DNA of 64,000 nt, from assembly GCA_050955105.1 (NCBI GenBank), contig JBPBQZ010000086.1, positions 12,447-76,446 on the forward strand. The letters are read 5' to 3'. Within the stretch, counting starts at the first letter, position 1; every line of letters begins with the position of its first letter. This document shows, in pieces, positions 41,231 through 51,073 of this stretch. The position numbers and the translations under genes were made by a program. Origin of the DNA: JBPBQZ01 sp050955105. GTDB taxonomy: Bacteria > Pseudomonadota > Gammaproteobacteria > Burkholderiales > Burkholderiaceae. The notes beneath the pieces were generated by a model. The model made no database searches. It had not been told where the DNA came from and saw only the letters and a program-made list of their open reading frames with translations.

Positions 41231-44200
41231 ATGGCTGTTTTCACACGCTGGACCAGGCGCCGTTTCAGCGCGCCCTGGAATGATCGATCGCCGGTTCGCG
41301 AAGAGCTGTTCGGCGTCGAGCGTCTGGAACAGCACGCAGAAAGCCTGGCCGCCGCGCAATTGGTTTCCAGCCGCCCGCCGGTGGTGCTGTCGCTGCACAC
41401 GCGCCTTAACGATAACGCGGCGGTGCTGTTGGCTGCCTATCGAGCAAGCGCTGCCGAACTGGAAAGCGGACGCACGGTGGTACCGGCGGCGGAATGGCTG
41501 CTCGACAACTATCACCTGGTCGAGGCGCAGATACGCGAGATACGCGACGATCTGCCACCTGGCTACTACCGGCAATTGCCGAAGCTGGCAGCGGGTCCGT
41601 TCGCCGGCTATCCGCGCGTGTTCGGCCTCGCCTGGGCCTTCGTCGCGCACACCGACAGCCACGTCGACCCGGAGACGCTGCGGCGCTTCATTGCCGCCTA
41701 TCAACGTGTGCAGCCGCTGACCATCGGTGAATTATGGGCAGTGGCCATCACGCTGCGCATTGTCCTGATCGAGAACCTGCGCCGGCTGGCCGACCAGATC
41801 ACCGCCGGGCGGCAGGCGCGCGCCGAAGCCGAGACGCTTGCCAACCGACTGCTCGCGGCGGCCGCACCCGACATCGCTACCGGCCCTGCTACCGGCCGCG
41901 CCGCGAACGCCGCAGCCAGCGCCCATGACTCGATCACCGCCTTGCAGCGCGATATCTCGACGCGTGCCACGGAGCCCGCGTCCGCGCCCCTGTCGGAGCC
42001 GTTCGCCGCGCAACTGGCCAAACGCTTCCGCGACCAGGATCCGCGCACGACCCCCGCGCTCGGCTGGCTCGAAGAGCGACTGCATCAGCAGCACAGCTCG
42101 ATCGAGGAAGTGGTGCAACACGCGCAGCAGCGCCAAGGCGCATCCAATGTCAGCGTGCGCAATGTCATCACCAGCATGCGGCTTATCTCGGATATCGACT
42201 GGGCCGAATTGTTCGAAAGCGTGAGCCTGGTGGACGCGCGTCTGCGTGCCGGCAGTGCCTTCGCCGCGATGGATTTTGCCACGCGCAATCTGTACCGCAG
42301 TGCCATCGAGCAATTGTCGCGCGGCTCGTCATCAACCGAACTGGAGGTCGCGGCGCACGCGCTGCAAGCGACGGCCGCCGCCGCGCAGAGTGGCGAAGCC
42401 GCCGACACCCGCAAGCTGGACCCTGGCTACTATCTGATCGCCGAAGGGCGCCGCGCGCTGGAACGCCAGATCGGCTTCCGCGCGCCGCCGCGCCTGCGCT
42501 TCAGTCGCTTCAATATACGCCTCGGCATAGGCGGCTACCTCGGCAGCATCCTGCTGTTGAGTGTGTTGGCGCTGGCCTGGTCGTGCTGGTTACTGGCAGA
42601 TGCCGGGGTCACGAGCGGCTGGCTCGCGCTGTTCGCCGTGCTGGCTTTCGTGCCAGCCACCGAGATGGCCACCGCGCTCGTGAATCGCGCCATCACGGCG
42701 AGTTTCGGCGCCATGCCCTTGCCCGGGCTGGAACTGCTGGCCGGCGTACCGCAAGCCTTGCGCACGTTGATCGCCGTGCCGACGCTGCTCACGAGTGAAG
42801 CCGATTTGCTGGAACAGATCGAACGACTCGAAGTGCATCATCTGTCGGGCGTTGGCGGCGATCTGGTGTTCGCGCTGTTGACCGACGGCCTGGATGCGGA
42901 TCAAGAGGTGTTGGAGAGCGATGCGCCGCTGCTGGCGATTGCTACCGCCGCCATCGCGGCGCTGAACCGCCGACACGGCCCGAGTCCGAGCGGTGAGCGC
43001 TTCTTGCTGCTGCATCGGCGGCGCCTCTACAACGCTAGCGAAAATCGCTGGATGGGCTGGGAACGCAAGCGCGGCAAGCTGCATGAATTGAACCGTCTGC
43101 TGCGCGGCGCCACCGACACCAGTTACATCGTCGATGGCGAAGGCATCTCGCAGGTGCCGGCCGACGTGCGCTATGTGATTACGCTCGATGCCGATACGCG
43201 CCTGCCGCGCGACGCCGCGCAGGCGCTGATTGGCAAGATGGCGCATCCGCTCAACCGGCCACGCTTCAGCGTGGCCGAACAACGCGTGGTGGATGGCTAT
43301 GCGATCTTGCAGCCGCGCGTTACCCCTTCGCTGCCAGTCGGCCGCGAAGGCTCGCTGTATCAGCGCGTGTTTTCCGGTCCCGGCGGGCTGGACCCTTACG
43401 CGGCCGCCGTGTCCGATGTCTATCAAGACCTGTTCGGTGAAGGCTCGTATACCGGCAAAGGCATTTACGAGATAGACGCATTCGAAACTGCGCTGGCAGG
43501 CCGCGTTCCCGACAACGCCCTGCTCAGCCACGATCTGTTCGAAGGCGTGTTCGCGCGTGCCGGCCTGGCGTCGGATGTGGAAGTCGTCGAAGAATCGCCG
43601 GCACGTTACGACGTGGTAGCGCGTCGCCAGCACCGCTGGACCCGCGGCGACTGGCAACTGCTGCCCTGGATCTTCGGCCATCGGCGCGGCAGTCAGCGCG
43701 TACCGGCAATCGGCCGCCTCAAAATGCTCGACAACTTGCGGCGCTCGCTGCTGGCGCCGAGCAGCTTGCTGGGGTTCGCGCTGTGCTGGCTGTTGCCTTG
43801 GCAAGCCGGTCTCGAAGGCGCGCTGCTGATTCTCATCGCGCTGCTGATCCCGGTGTTCTTGCCCAGCTTTCTGTCGATGTTCCCGCGGCGTACCGATATC
43901 CGTCTGCGCAATCACGTCAATACGCTCGGTAACGATTTGCGGCTGGGCGCGCTGCAGATCGTGCTGACACTGGCCTTCCTGCCCGATCAGGCATGGCGCA
44001 TGGTCGACGCGATCGTGCGTACCCTCACGCGGCTCGGTGTCACGCACCGTCATCTGCTTGAATGGACCACCGCGGCGCAGACGAGTGGACGCCCGCGCCT
44101 CGATGCGCGCGGCTTTTATCGCGCGATGGCCGGCGGCACGCTGCTCGGGCTGCTGATAAACCTGGCCGCCGTCACTTTTTTCCCAGCCTCGTGGGCACTG

Positions 44201-47200
44201 GCCCTGCCGTTCGCCTTGTTGTGGCTGATGGCCCCCGCGCTGGCCTGGTGGACCAGCCGCCCACCTAGTCTGGCCAGCCAGCAATCGCTGTCCGACAGCG
44301 AAGCGCGCGACCTGCGCCTGATTGCGCGCCGCACCTGGCGCTTTTTCGAGACATTCGTGACGGCGGCCGAACATCATCTGCCGCCGGACAACTTCCAGGA
44401 AGATCCAAAGCCGGTGGTGGCGCATCGCACCTCGCCCACCAATATCGGTCTTTATATGCTGGCCGCGATCGCCGCGCGCGACTTCGGCTGGAGCGGTCTC
44501 ACCGAGACCGTCGAGCGCCTGGAAGCCACCTTCGACAGCTTGCTCAAGCTGCCGCGCTTCAAAGGCCATTTCTTCAATTGGTACGGCACGCTCGACTTGC
44601 AGGCGCTGGCGCCCGCCTACGTGTCGTCGGTCGACAGCGGCAACCTGGCCGGACACCTGATCGTCGTAGCGACCACCTGCGAGGAGTGGCTCGAGCTATC
44701 GAGCGAGCCACGGCTGCGTGCCGGCCTGGCCGACAACCTGCTGCTGGCGCGCGAAGCGCTGGCCGCGTTGCCGGCCGCGAGCGGTGAGCACGGGCAAACG
44801 CTGACGGCTGCGCTGACCGAGATCGACGCCCAACTGAACGGCGCGCAGAGCTTCGAAGCGATGTCGCCAACGCTCAAGCGCCTGGCGGAAAAAGCTGAAA
44901 AGGCCGCACAAAACGTGCTGCCGCTGGTAGACGGCGAAGCCGCCCCCGAACTGCTGTTCTGGATCGAAGCCTTCGACCGCGCCGTGGTCGAGCATGCACG
45001 CGATCGGCAGCAGATCGCCGAAACGCCCGGCTTGCTGCACTATCGCCTCAGGTCGCTGGCCGACACCGCGCGCGCCATGGCGGTGGGGATGGATTTCGCA
45101 TTCCTGCTCGACCCCGAGCGCAAGCTCATGTCGATCGGCTATTCGATGGTGGAGAATCGCCTCGACCCGAGTTGCTACGATCTGCTGGCCTCGGAAGCAC
45201 GCTTGGCCAGCCTGTTCGCGATCGCCAAGGGTGATGTCGCCACGCGCCACTGGTTTCGCCTGGGGCGCGTGGCCACGCCGGTTGGCAACGGCTCGGCGTT
45301 GATCTCTTGGTCGGGCTCGATGTTCGAGTATCTGATGCCGTCGCTGGTGATGCGCGCGCCACTCGGCAGCCTGCTCGAACAGACCAATCGGCTGGTGGTC
45401 GAGCGCCAGCAGGAATACGGGCGCACGCTCAGTACCCCGTGGGGCATCTCCGAGTCGGCCTACAACGCGCGCGACATGGAATTCACTTATCAGTATTCCA
45501 ACTTCGGCGTGCCCGGCCTCGGGCTGAAACGCGGCTTGTCGGAAAACGCCGTGATCGCGCCCTACGCCACCGGCCTGGCCACCATGGTCGATCCGCAGGC
45601 CGCGCATCGCAACTTTGCGCGGCTGGCCGACATGGGCGCGCGCGGACGCTACGGCTTCTATGAGGCACTCGACTTCACGCGCGCACGCCTGCCGGAAAAC
45701 GCCTTGGTGGCGATCGTGCGCAGCTTCATGGCGCATCATCAAGGCATGACGCTGGTGGCAATCGCCAATACCTTGCAAGGCGCGCGCATGCGTGAGCGCT
45801 TCCATCGTGAGCCGATGATCCAGGCCAGCGAGATACTGCTGCAAGAGCGCATGCCGCGTGACGTCGCCGTCGCACATCCACGTGCCGAAGAAGTGAAAGC
45901 CTCGGCCGCGGATTTAGCGTCGGCCGCTTCGACGCTGCGGCGGCTGAGTCCCTTGCCGGATGGCGCGCCCGTCACGCATTTGTTATCGAACGGTCGCTAT
46001 GCGGTGATGCTGACCGCCACCGGTGCCGGCTATAGCCGCTGGCGCGACCTGGCGATTACACGTTGGCGCGAAGATGCCACGCGTGACGATTGGGGCTCGT
46101 TCATCTTTTTACGAGACACGCGCAATGGCGATGTCTGGTCGGCCGGCGCCCAACCGCTCGGCGTCGCCGCCGAGCATCAGGAAGTAGTCTTCGGTGAAGA
46201 CCATGCGGCCTTTACGCGCCGCGACGGCTCGCTTACCACCATCATGGACGTGCTGGTCTCGGGCGAAATCGATGGCGAAGTGCGGCGCGTGTCGCTCGCC
46301 AATCGCGGCCGGCGCACGCGCGAGATCGAACTGACCTCGTATGCCGAACTGGTGCTAACCACCCCGGCCACCGACAATGCGCATCCGGTTTTCTCGAAAA
46401 TGTTCGTACAGACCGAGCATCTGCCCGAGTTCGGCGCGCTGCTGGCCACACGGCGCCCGCGCACGCCGACCGAAGCGCGCATCTGGGCCGCCCATTTCGC
46501 CGTGGTGGAAAGCGAAGTGGTCGCCGATCCGCAATACGAATCCGATCGCGCGCGTTTTATCGGCCGCGGTCAGCGTATCGACACCGCCGCGGTGGTGCGC
46601 GACGGCGCACCACTGTCGAATACCGTGGGCACCGTGCTCGATCCGATTTTCTCGATCCGGCAGCGTGTCAGTATCGAGCCGGGCCGCGTGGCGCGCGTCG
46701 CCTTCTGGACGATGGTGGCGGACTCGCGCGCCGAGCTGCTCGACCTGATCGACAAGCACCATGATCGCAGCGCCTTCGACCGCGCCAAGACACTGGCATG
46801 GACGCAGGCGCAGGTGCAACTGCGCCATCTCGATATCGAACCCGAAGAGGCCGCCGACTTCCAACGCTTGGCCGCACCCATCCTATATGCCGATCCACGC
46901 TTTCGCGCACCATCGGAGGCCATCGTTCGCGGCGCCGGACCGCAGTCGGCACTGTGGGCGCATGCCATCTCCGGCGACCTGCCGATCGTCTTACTGCGCA
47001 TCGACGAACTCGAAGACATCGCGCAAGTACGACAGTTATTGCGCGCGCACGAGTATTGGCGCATGAAGCGGCTGGCGGTCGACCTGGTCATCGTCAACGA
47101 GCGCGTCTCGTCGTACATCCAGGATTTGCAGGTCGCCATCGAGACCGCCGTGCGCATCAGTCAGTCGCGGCCGAGCTTCGGCACCGAGCTGGCACAAGGC

Positions 47201-49882
47201 AGCATCTATACCCTGCGCGCCGACTTGGTGAGCGTGGAAGCGCGCGCGCTGCTGCGCGCCATCGCGCGCGTCGATCTGTCGGCGCGGCGCGGGCCGATCG
47301 CCGACCAATTGGCGCGCTTGCCGGCGTCGATGGATGCAGCGCTCGCCCGACGCGCCGCCATGCACTCCGCCGGCGCCGGCGTCGCCGCGAAGCCAGTGAC
47401 GATTACTTCCGGCACGCGCCGCCAGCTCGAGTTCTTCAACGGCCTGGGCGGCTTCGCGAAGCACGGCGCCGAATACGTGACCGTGCTCGACGATATGCAC
47501 ATCACGCCGGCGCCCTGGATCAACGTGATTGCCAATCCCAGCTTCGGCTTCCAGGCATCGGCCGAAGGCAGCGGTTATACCTGGGCCGAAAACAGCCGCG
47601 AGAACCAGCTCACGCCGTGGAGCAACGATCCGGTGGTCGATCCCGCCGGCGAGGCGCTCTATGTGCGCGACGAGAGCACTGGCGAGCTCTTCACCGCCAC
47701 CGCGGCGCCGATTCGCGACGCCGGCACCTACGTGGCGCGGCATGGCTTCGGCTACAGCCGCTTCGAGCATCAGGTGCCAGGACTTGCGCTGGAATTGCTG
47801 CAATACGTGCCGCTGCAAGACCCTATCAAGATTTCGAGACTGACGCTGCGCAATCTGTCGAACGCCCCGCGGCGCCTGTCGATCACGGCTTATGCCGAGT
47901 GGGTGCTGGGCACCTCGCGCGGCGCCTCGGGCCCCTTCATCATGACCGAATTGGACGCCGCCACTGGCGCGCTGCTGGCGCGCAATCCATGGAACAACGC
48001 GTTTCCCGGCCGCGTGGCATTCGCAGACCTCGGCGGCTTGCAAAGCAGCTGGAGCGCCGACCGCACCGAGTTTCTCGGTCGACATGGTCGGCCAGCACTG
48101 CCGGCCGCGCTGCTTGGCGGCACGGCGCTGTCGGGCAGCGTCGGCGCCGGCTTCGACCCCTGCGCGGCGCTGCAGACCAGCATCGAACTGGCACCGGGCG
48201 CGAGCCTCGAGATCGTCGCCTGCATCGGCCATTGCGCCAACGCCGAAGCTGCGCGCGAACTGATCTTGCGCTATCGCGCGGCCGACCTCGACGCGGTGCT
48301 GGCGCAGGTGACCGGGCATTGGCAACAGGTGCTCGGCGCGGTGCAAGTGAAGACGCCCGAGCGCGCGATGGACATCATGCTGAATGGCTGGCTGCTCTAC
48401 CAAACGCTGGCCTGTCGCATCTGGGCGCGTTCGGCGTTCTACCAGGCCAGCGGCGCCTATGGTTTTCGCGACCAATTACAAGATGGCATGGCGTTGATCT
48501 TCGCGCAGCCGGACGCGACGCGTCACCACCTGCTGCGCGCCGCCGGCCGGCAGTTTGTTGAGGGCGACGTGCAGCATTGGTGGCTGCCGCATTCCGGCCA
48601 AGGCGTGCGCACGCACATCTCCGACGATCGCGTCTGGCTGGCTTATGCGACGGCCAGCTATATCGGCGCGACCGGCGACGCCGCCATTCTCGACGAGAAT
48701 TTGCCGTTCCTCGAAGGCCCCGCGCTAGGTGCCGGCGAGCACGATGCGTTTTTCCAACCGATGCTGGCCGACGAATCGGCCGACTTGTTCGAGCATTGCG
48801 CACGCGGCCTCGACCAATGCCTGCAGTTGACCGGCCCGCATGGCCTGCCGTTGATGGGCACTGGCGACTGGAACGACGGCATGAATCGCGTGGGCGAAGG
48901 CGGCCAGGGCGAAAGCGTCTGGCTCGGCTGGTTGCTGATACGCACCATCGAATTGTTCGCACCGCTGGCGGCGGTGCGCGATCCGCTGCGCGCAACGCGC
49001 TGGCGCCAGCATGCAGAGTCGGTTCGCGCCGCCATCGAAAGCGACGCGTGGGACGGCGACTGGTACCGCCGCGCCACCTTCGACGATGGCACCTGGCTGG
49101 GCTCCAAAGACAACGACGAATGCCGGATCGATTCGATCGCGCAATCGTGGGCGGTGCTCTCCGGTGCGGCCGATCCGGCGCGCGCCGCCACCGCCATGCG
49201 CGCGCTCGATCAGCATCTGATTCGCCGCGACGAGCGCCTGGCGCTGCTGTTCGAGCCACCGTTCGATCGCACCCCGCACGACCCGGGTTATATCAAGGGA
49301 TACCCGCCGGGTTTGCGCGAAAACGGTGGCCAATACAGCCACGCGGCAATGTGGGTCATGCTGGCACTCACCACGCTGCGCGCGCCCGACTCGGGCAATC
49401 GCGCCGCCGAGTTGTTTGCCTTGCTCAATCCGATCAACCATGCACTGGCGCCGCCGGATGTGGCGCGCTACAAAGTCGAGCCCTATGTGGTGGCCGCGGA
49501 TGTGTATTCGGTCGCGCCGCACGCTGGCCGCGGCGGCTGGACCTGGTACACCGGCTCGGCCGGCTGGATGTATCGGGCCGGCGTCGAAGGTATTTTGGGA
49601 TTGCGCCGCGAGGGCGCCGAGCTGGTGGTCGATCCATGCCTGCCCGATGCATGGCCGGGTTTCGAGGCATTGGTCAACGTGGGATCGAGTCGCATCGATA
49701 TCCACGTGGCCGTGTTGCGCCCCACTGTCGATCAGCAAGGCGCGGCAGATGCGCCACCTCGATCGCGCCAGGCGCGCCGCGTCTCAGCGGCGCGGCTCGA
49801 CGGCGTGAGCATCGCTTGCGCCAACGGCATGGTGCGACTCACGCTCGACGGCCAGGCGCACCAACTGGAGGTTTTTATATAG
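41231..49882 (+). CDS. Cyclic beta-1,2-glucan synthase-like protein (NdvB/Cgs family)
   Basis: A 2883-residue inner-membrane enzyme matching the length and order of Cgs/NdvB. An N-terminal region (1-420) is followed by TM helices near 430-480 and a glycosyltransferase domain with VITLDADTRLPRDAAQ (about 650) and QHRWTRGDWQL (about 800). More TM helices lie near 836-883 and 966-1006, then a glycoamylase-like domain (about 1020-1550; EYGRTLSTPWGISESAYNAR). Last are two GH94 beta-sandwich blocks and the GH94 phosphorylase catalytic domain (about 2380-2790; TGDWNDGMNRVGEGGQGES). It initiates, extends, length-controls and cyclises beta-1,2-glucan from UDP-glucose for export to the periplasm, with roles in osmo-adaptation and host interaction. 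ATG 41231 follows AAGGAGG. No NdvA-type exporter is adjacent. Confidence 0.88.
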   Translation: MAVFTRWTRRRFSAPWNDRSPVREELFGVERLEQHAESLAAAQLVSSRPPVVLSLHTRLNDNAAVLLAAYRASAAELESGRTVVPAAEWLLDNYHLVEAQIREIRDDLPPGYYRQLPKLAAGPFAGYPRVFGLAWAFVAHTDSHVDPETLRRFIAAYQRVQPLTIGELWAVAITLRIVLIENLRRLADQITAGRQARAEAETLANRLLAAAAPDIATGPATGRAANAAASAHDSITALQRDISTRATEPASAPLSEPFAAQLAKRFRDQDPRTTPALGWLEERLHQQHSSIEEVVQHAQQRQGASNVSVRNVITSMRLISDIDWAELFESVSLVDARLRAGSAFAAMDFATRNLYRSAIEQLSRGSSSTELEVAAHALQATAAAAQSGEAADTRKLDPGYYLIAEGRRALERQIGFRAPPRLRFSRFNIRLGIGGYLGSILLLSVLALAWSCWLLADAGVTSGWLALFAVLAFVPATEMATALVNRAITASFGAMPLPGLELLAGVPQALRTLIAVPTLLTSEADLLEQIERLEVHHLSGVGGDLVFALLTDGLDADQEVLESDAPLLAIATAAIAALNRRHGPSPSGERFLLLHRRRLYNASENRWMGWERKRGKLHELNRLLRGATDTSYIVDGEGISQVPADVRYVITLDADTRLPRDAAQALIGKMAHPLNRPRFSVAEQRVVDGYAILQPRVTPSLPVGREGSLYQRVFSGPGGLDPYAAAVSDVYQDLFGEGSYTGKGIYEIDAFETALAGRVPDNALLSHDLFEGVFARAGLASDVEVVEESPARYDVVARRQHRWTRGDWQLLPWIFGHRRGSQRVPAIGRLKMLDNLRRSLLAPSSLLGFALCWLLPWQAGLEGALLILIALLIPVFLPSFLSMFPRRTDIRLRNHVNTLGNDLRLGALQIVLTLAFLPDQAWRMVDAIVRTLTRLGVTHRHLLEWTTAAQTSGRPRLDARGFYRAMAGGTLLGLLINLAAVTFFPASWALALPFALLWLMAPALAWWTSRPPSLASQQSLSDSEARDLRLIARRTWRFFETFVTAAEHHLPPDNFQEDPKPVVAHRTSPTNIGLYMLAAIAARDFGWSGLTETVERLEATFDSLLKLPRFKGHFFNWYGTLDLQALAPAYVSSVDSGNLAGHLIVVATTCEEWLELSSEPRLRAGLADNLLLAREALAALPAASGEHGQTLTAALTEIDAQLNGAQSFEAMSPTLKRLAEKAEKAAQNVLPLVDGEAAPELLFWIEAFDRAVVEHARDRQQIAETPGLLHYRLRSLADTARAMAVGMDFAFLLDPERKLMSIGYSMVENRLDPSCYDLLASEARLASLFAIAKGDVATRHWFRLGRVATPVGNGSALISWSGSMFEYLMPSLVMRAPLGSLLEQTNRLVVERQQEYGRTLSTPWGISESAYNARDMEFTYQYSNFGVPGLGLKRGLSENAVIAPYATGLATMVDPQAAHRNFARLADMGARGRYGFYEALDFTRARLPENALVAIVRSFMAHHQGMTLVAIANTLQGARMRERFHREPMIQASEILLQERMPRDVAVAHPRAEEVKASAADLASAASTLRRLSPLPDGAPVTHLLSNGRYAVMLTATGAGYSRWRDLAITRWREDATRDDWGSFIFLRDTRNGDVWSAGAQPLGVAAEHQEVVFGEDHAAFTRRDGSLTTIMDVLVSGEIDGEVRRVSLANRGRRTREIELTSYAELVLTTPATDNAHPVFSKMFVQTEHLPEFGALLATRRPRTPTEARIWAAHFAVVESEVVADPQYESDRARFIGRGQRIDTAAVVRDGAPLSNTVGTVLDPIFSIRQRVSIEPGRVARVAFWTMVADSRAELLDLIDKHHDRSAFDRAKTLAWTQAQVQLRHLDIEPEEAADFQRLAAPILYADPRFRAPSEAIVRGAGPQSALWAHAISGDLPIVLLRIDELEDIAQVRQLLRAHEYWRMKRLAVDLVIVNERVSSYIQDLQVAIETAVRISQSRPSFGTELAQGSIYTLRADLVSVEARALLRAIARVDLSARRGPIADQLARLPASMDAALARRAAMHSAGAGVAAKPVTITSGTRRQLEFFNGLGGFAKHGAEYVTVLDDMHITPAPWINVIANPSFGFQASAEGSGYTWAENSRENQLTPWSNDPVVDPAGEALYVRDESTGELFTATAAPIRDAGTYVARHGFGYSRFEHQVPGLALELLQYVPLQDPIKISRLTLRNLSNAPRRLSITAYAEWVLGTSRGASGPFIMTELDAATGALLARNPWNNAFPGRVAFADLGGLQSSWSADRTEFLGRHGRPALPAALLGGTALSGSVGAGFDPCAALQTSIELAPGASLEIVACIGHCANAEAARELILRYRAADLDAVLAQVTGHWQQVLGAVQVKTPERAMDIMLNGWLLYQTLACRIWARSAFYQASGAYGFRDQLQDGMALIFAQPDATRHHLLRAAGRQFVEGDVQHWWLPHSGQGVRTHISDDRVWLAYATASYIGATGDAAILDENLPFLEGPALGAGEHDAFFQPMLADESADLFEHCARGLDQCLQLTGPHGLPLMGTGDWNDGMNRVGEGGQGESVWLGWLLIRTIELFAPLAAVRDPLRATRWRQHAESVRAAIESDAWDGDWYRRATFDDGTWLGSKDNDECRIDSIAQSWAVLSGAADPARAATAMRALDQHLIRRDERLALLFEPPFDRTPHDPGYIKGYPPGLRENGGQYSHAAMWVMLALTTLRAPDSGNRAAELFALLNPINHALAPPDVARYKVEPYVVAADVYSVAPHAGRGGWTWYTGSAGWMYRAGVEGILGLRREGAELVVDPCLPDAWPGFEALVNVGSSRIDIHVAVLRPTVDQQGAADAPPRSRQARRVSAARLDGVSIACANGMVRLTLDGQAHQLEVFI

Positions 49883-49888
49883 TCGGGG

Positions 49889-50878
49889 CTAGTCGATCCG
49901 CAGCACCGATTTGCCGATCTGCCGACGCTCTTCCAGGTCGGCATGCGCGGCTTCGACATTGTCGAAACTATAGACGCCAGCGATCGGGATCGTCAGCGAA
50001 CCATTCAGCAAGCCATCGAAGACATCGTCGGCGCGCCGCTGCACGGTCGCGCCATCCGCCATATGGTCGGCCAGCCGCGGACGCGTGAGGAACAGCGAGC
50101 CGGCCTCGCCGAGTTCGATCGGATCGAGATCACGCAAGGATCCCGACACCGACCCATAGGCCACCACCAGCCCGCGCGTGCGGGTGGCGCGAAAGCTGTC
50201 GCGCAGCGTCGCCTTGCCGACCGCGTCGAACACGACGTCGACACCGCGGCCGTGGGTCAAGCCGCGTATCTGGTCGGCGAATCCGCCATCGTCATACATC
50301 ATTACGTAATCGGCGCCATGAGCGCGGGCGATCTCGGCCTTCTGCTGCGAGCTGGTGGTGGCATAAACCGTGGCGCCCAGGCGCTTGCACCACTGCACCA
50401 GCAATTGCCCGATGCCGCCGGACGCCGCGTGAATCAGACAGGTGTCACCCGCCTTGATCTGGCCGACGTCGTGCACCAGGTAATGCGCGGTGCTGCCCTG
50501 GAAGATCGCCGCAGCCGCCAGATCGAAGCCGATCTGCGCCGGAATCTTGGCGAGTCGCGCGGCCGGCACCACCGCATAGTCGGCGTAGCTGCCCCACGCT
50601 ATGCACCAGGCCACGCGGTCGCCCGCGACAAACTGCTCGGCGCCCGCACCCGCCGACACCACCGTGCCCGCGCCCTCCATGCCCAAGGTGCACGGCAGCC
50701 GCACCGGATAGGTTCGCGACGTTGCGTATTTGCCTTGACGGGTATGCACATCCATGAAGTTGATGCCGGCGTAAGCCAGCTTCACCAGCACTTCGCCGGG
50801 CCCCGCCGGCGGCACCGGCAGGGTCTGCCGCAGCAGCACTTCGGGGCCGCCGTATTGTTCGATGCGAATCGCCTTCAA
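49889..50878 (-). CDS. NADPH:quinone oxidoreductase (QOR-type MDR)
   Basis: A 329-residue quinone-reductase-like MDR protein: KAIRIEQYGGPEVL, PGEVLVKLAYAGINFMDVHTRQGKY, LPCTLGMEGAGTVVSAG, CLIHAASGGIGQLLVQWCKR, VFDAVGKATLRDSF and a C-terminal EERRQIGKSVLRID. There are no catalytic zinc ligands. The probable start is TTG 50878, after AGAGAG, giving the usual KAIRIEQYGG opening; upstream extensions are not homologous. It converges on the glucan synthase gene with 6 bp between them. Confidence 0.88.
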   Translation of the reverse strand: MKAIRIEQYGGPEVLLRQTLPVPPAGPGEVLVKLAYAGINFMDVHTRQGKYATSRTYPVRLPCTLGMEGAGTVVSAGAGAEQFVAGDRVAWCIAWGSYADYAVVPAARLAKIPAQIGFDLAAAAIFQGSTAHYLVHDVGQIKAGDTCLIHAASGGIGQLLVQWCKRLGATVYATTSSQQKAEIARAHGADYVMMYDDGGFADQIRGLTHGRGVDVVFDAVGKATLRDSFRATRTRGLVVAYGSVSGSLRDLDPIELGEAGSLFLTRPRLADHMADGATVQRRADDVFDGLLNGSLTIPIAGVYSFDNVEAAHADLEERRQIGKSVLRID

Positions 50879-51073
50879 TTTGTTCTCTCTAAAATCGTTT
50901 GCGCGGGCGCTGTGAAACCCCGCCCGACGCGGCCGAATCAGGCGTCTTATAATTGCCGCCGCCACGCCGCGCCCCGGCCGCGATTATCTCAATAAGTACG
51001 GGGCGTTTGCCGGGTCTGCGCCGCCGCGCTATCGACGCGCCCACGACTGACAAGCTTCTCCCACGGATTTCGC

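Noticed and set aside
42590..44656. A 688-codon open frame antisense to the glucan synthase gene
   Set aside because: High-GC shadow frame: its translation is rich in Arg, Gln and His with no family motif, while the sense strand shows a well-conserved enzyme throughout.
46798..48561. A 587-codon plus-strand frame inside the glucan synthase gene
   Set aside because: It is an offset frame within conserved GH94 coding sequence and has an Arg-rich, motif-free translation.
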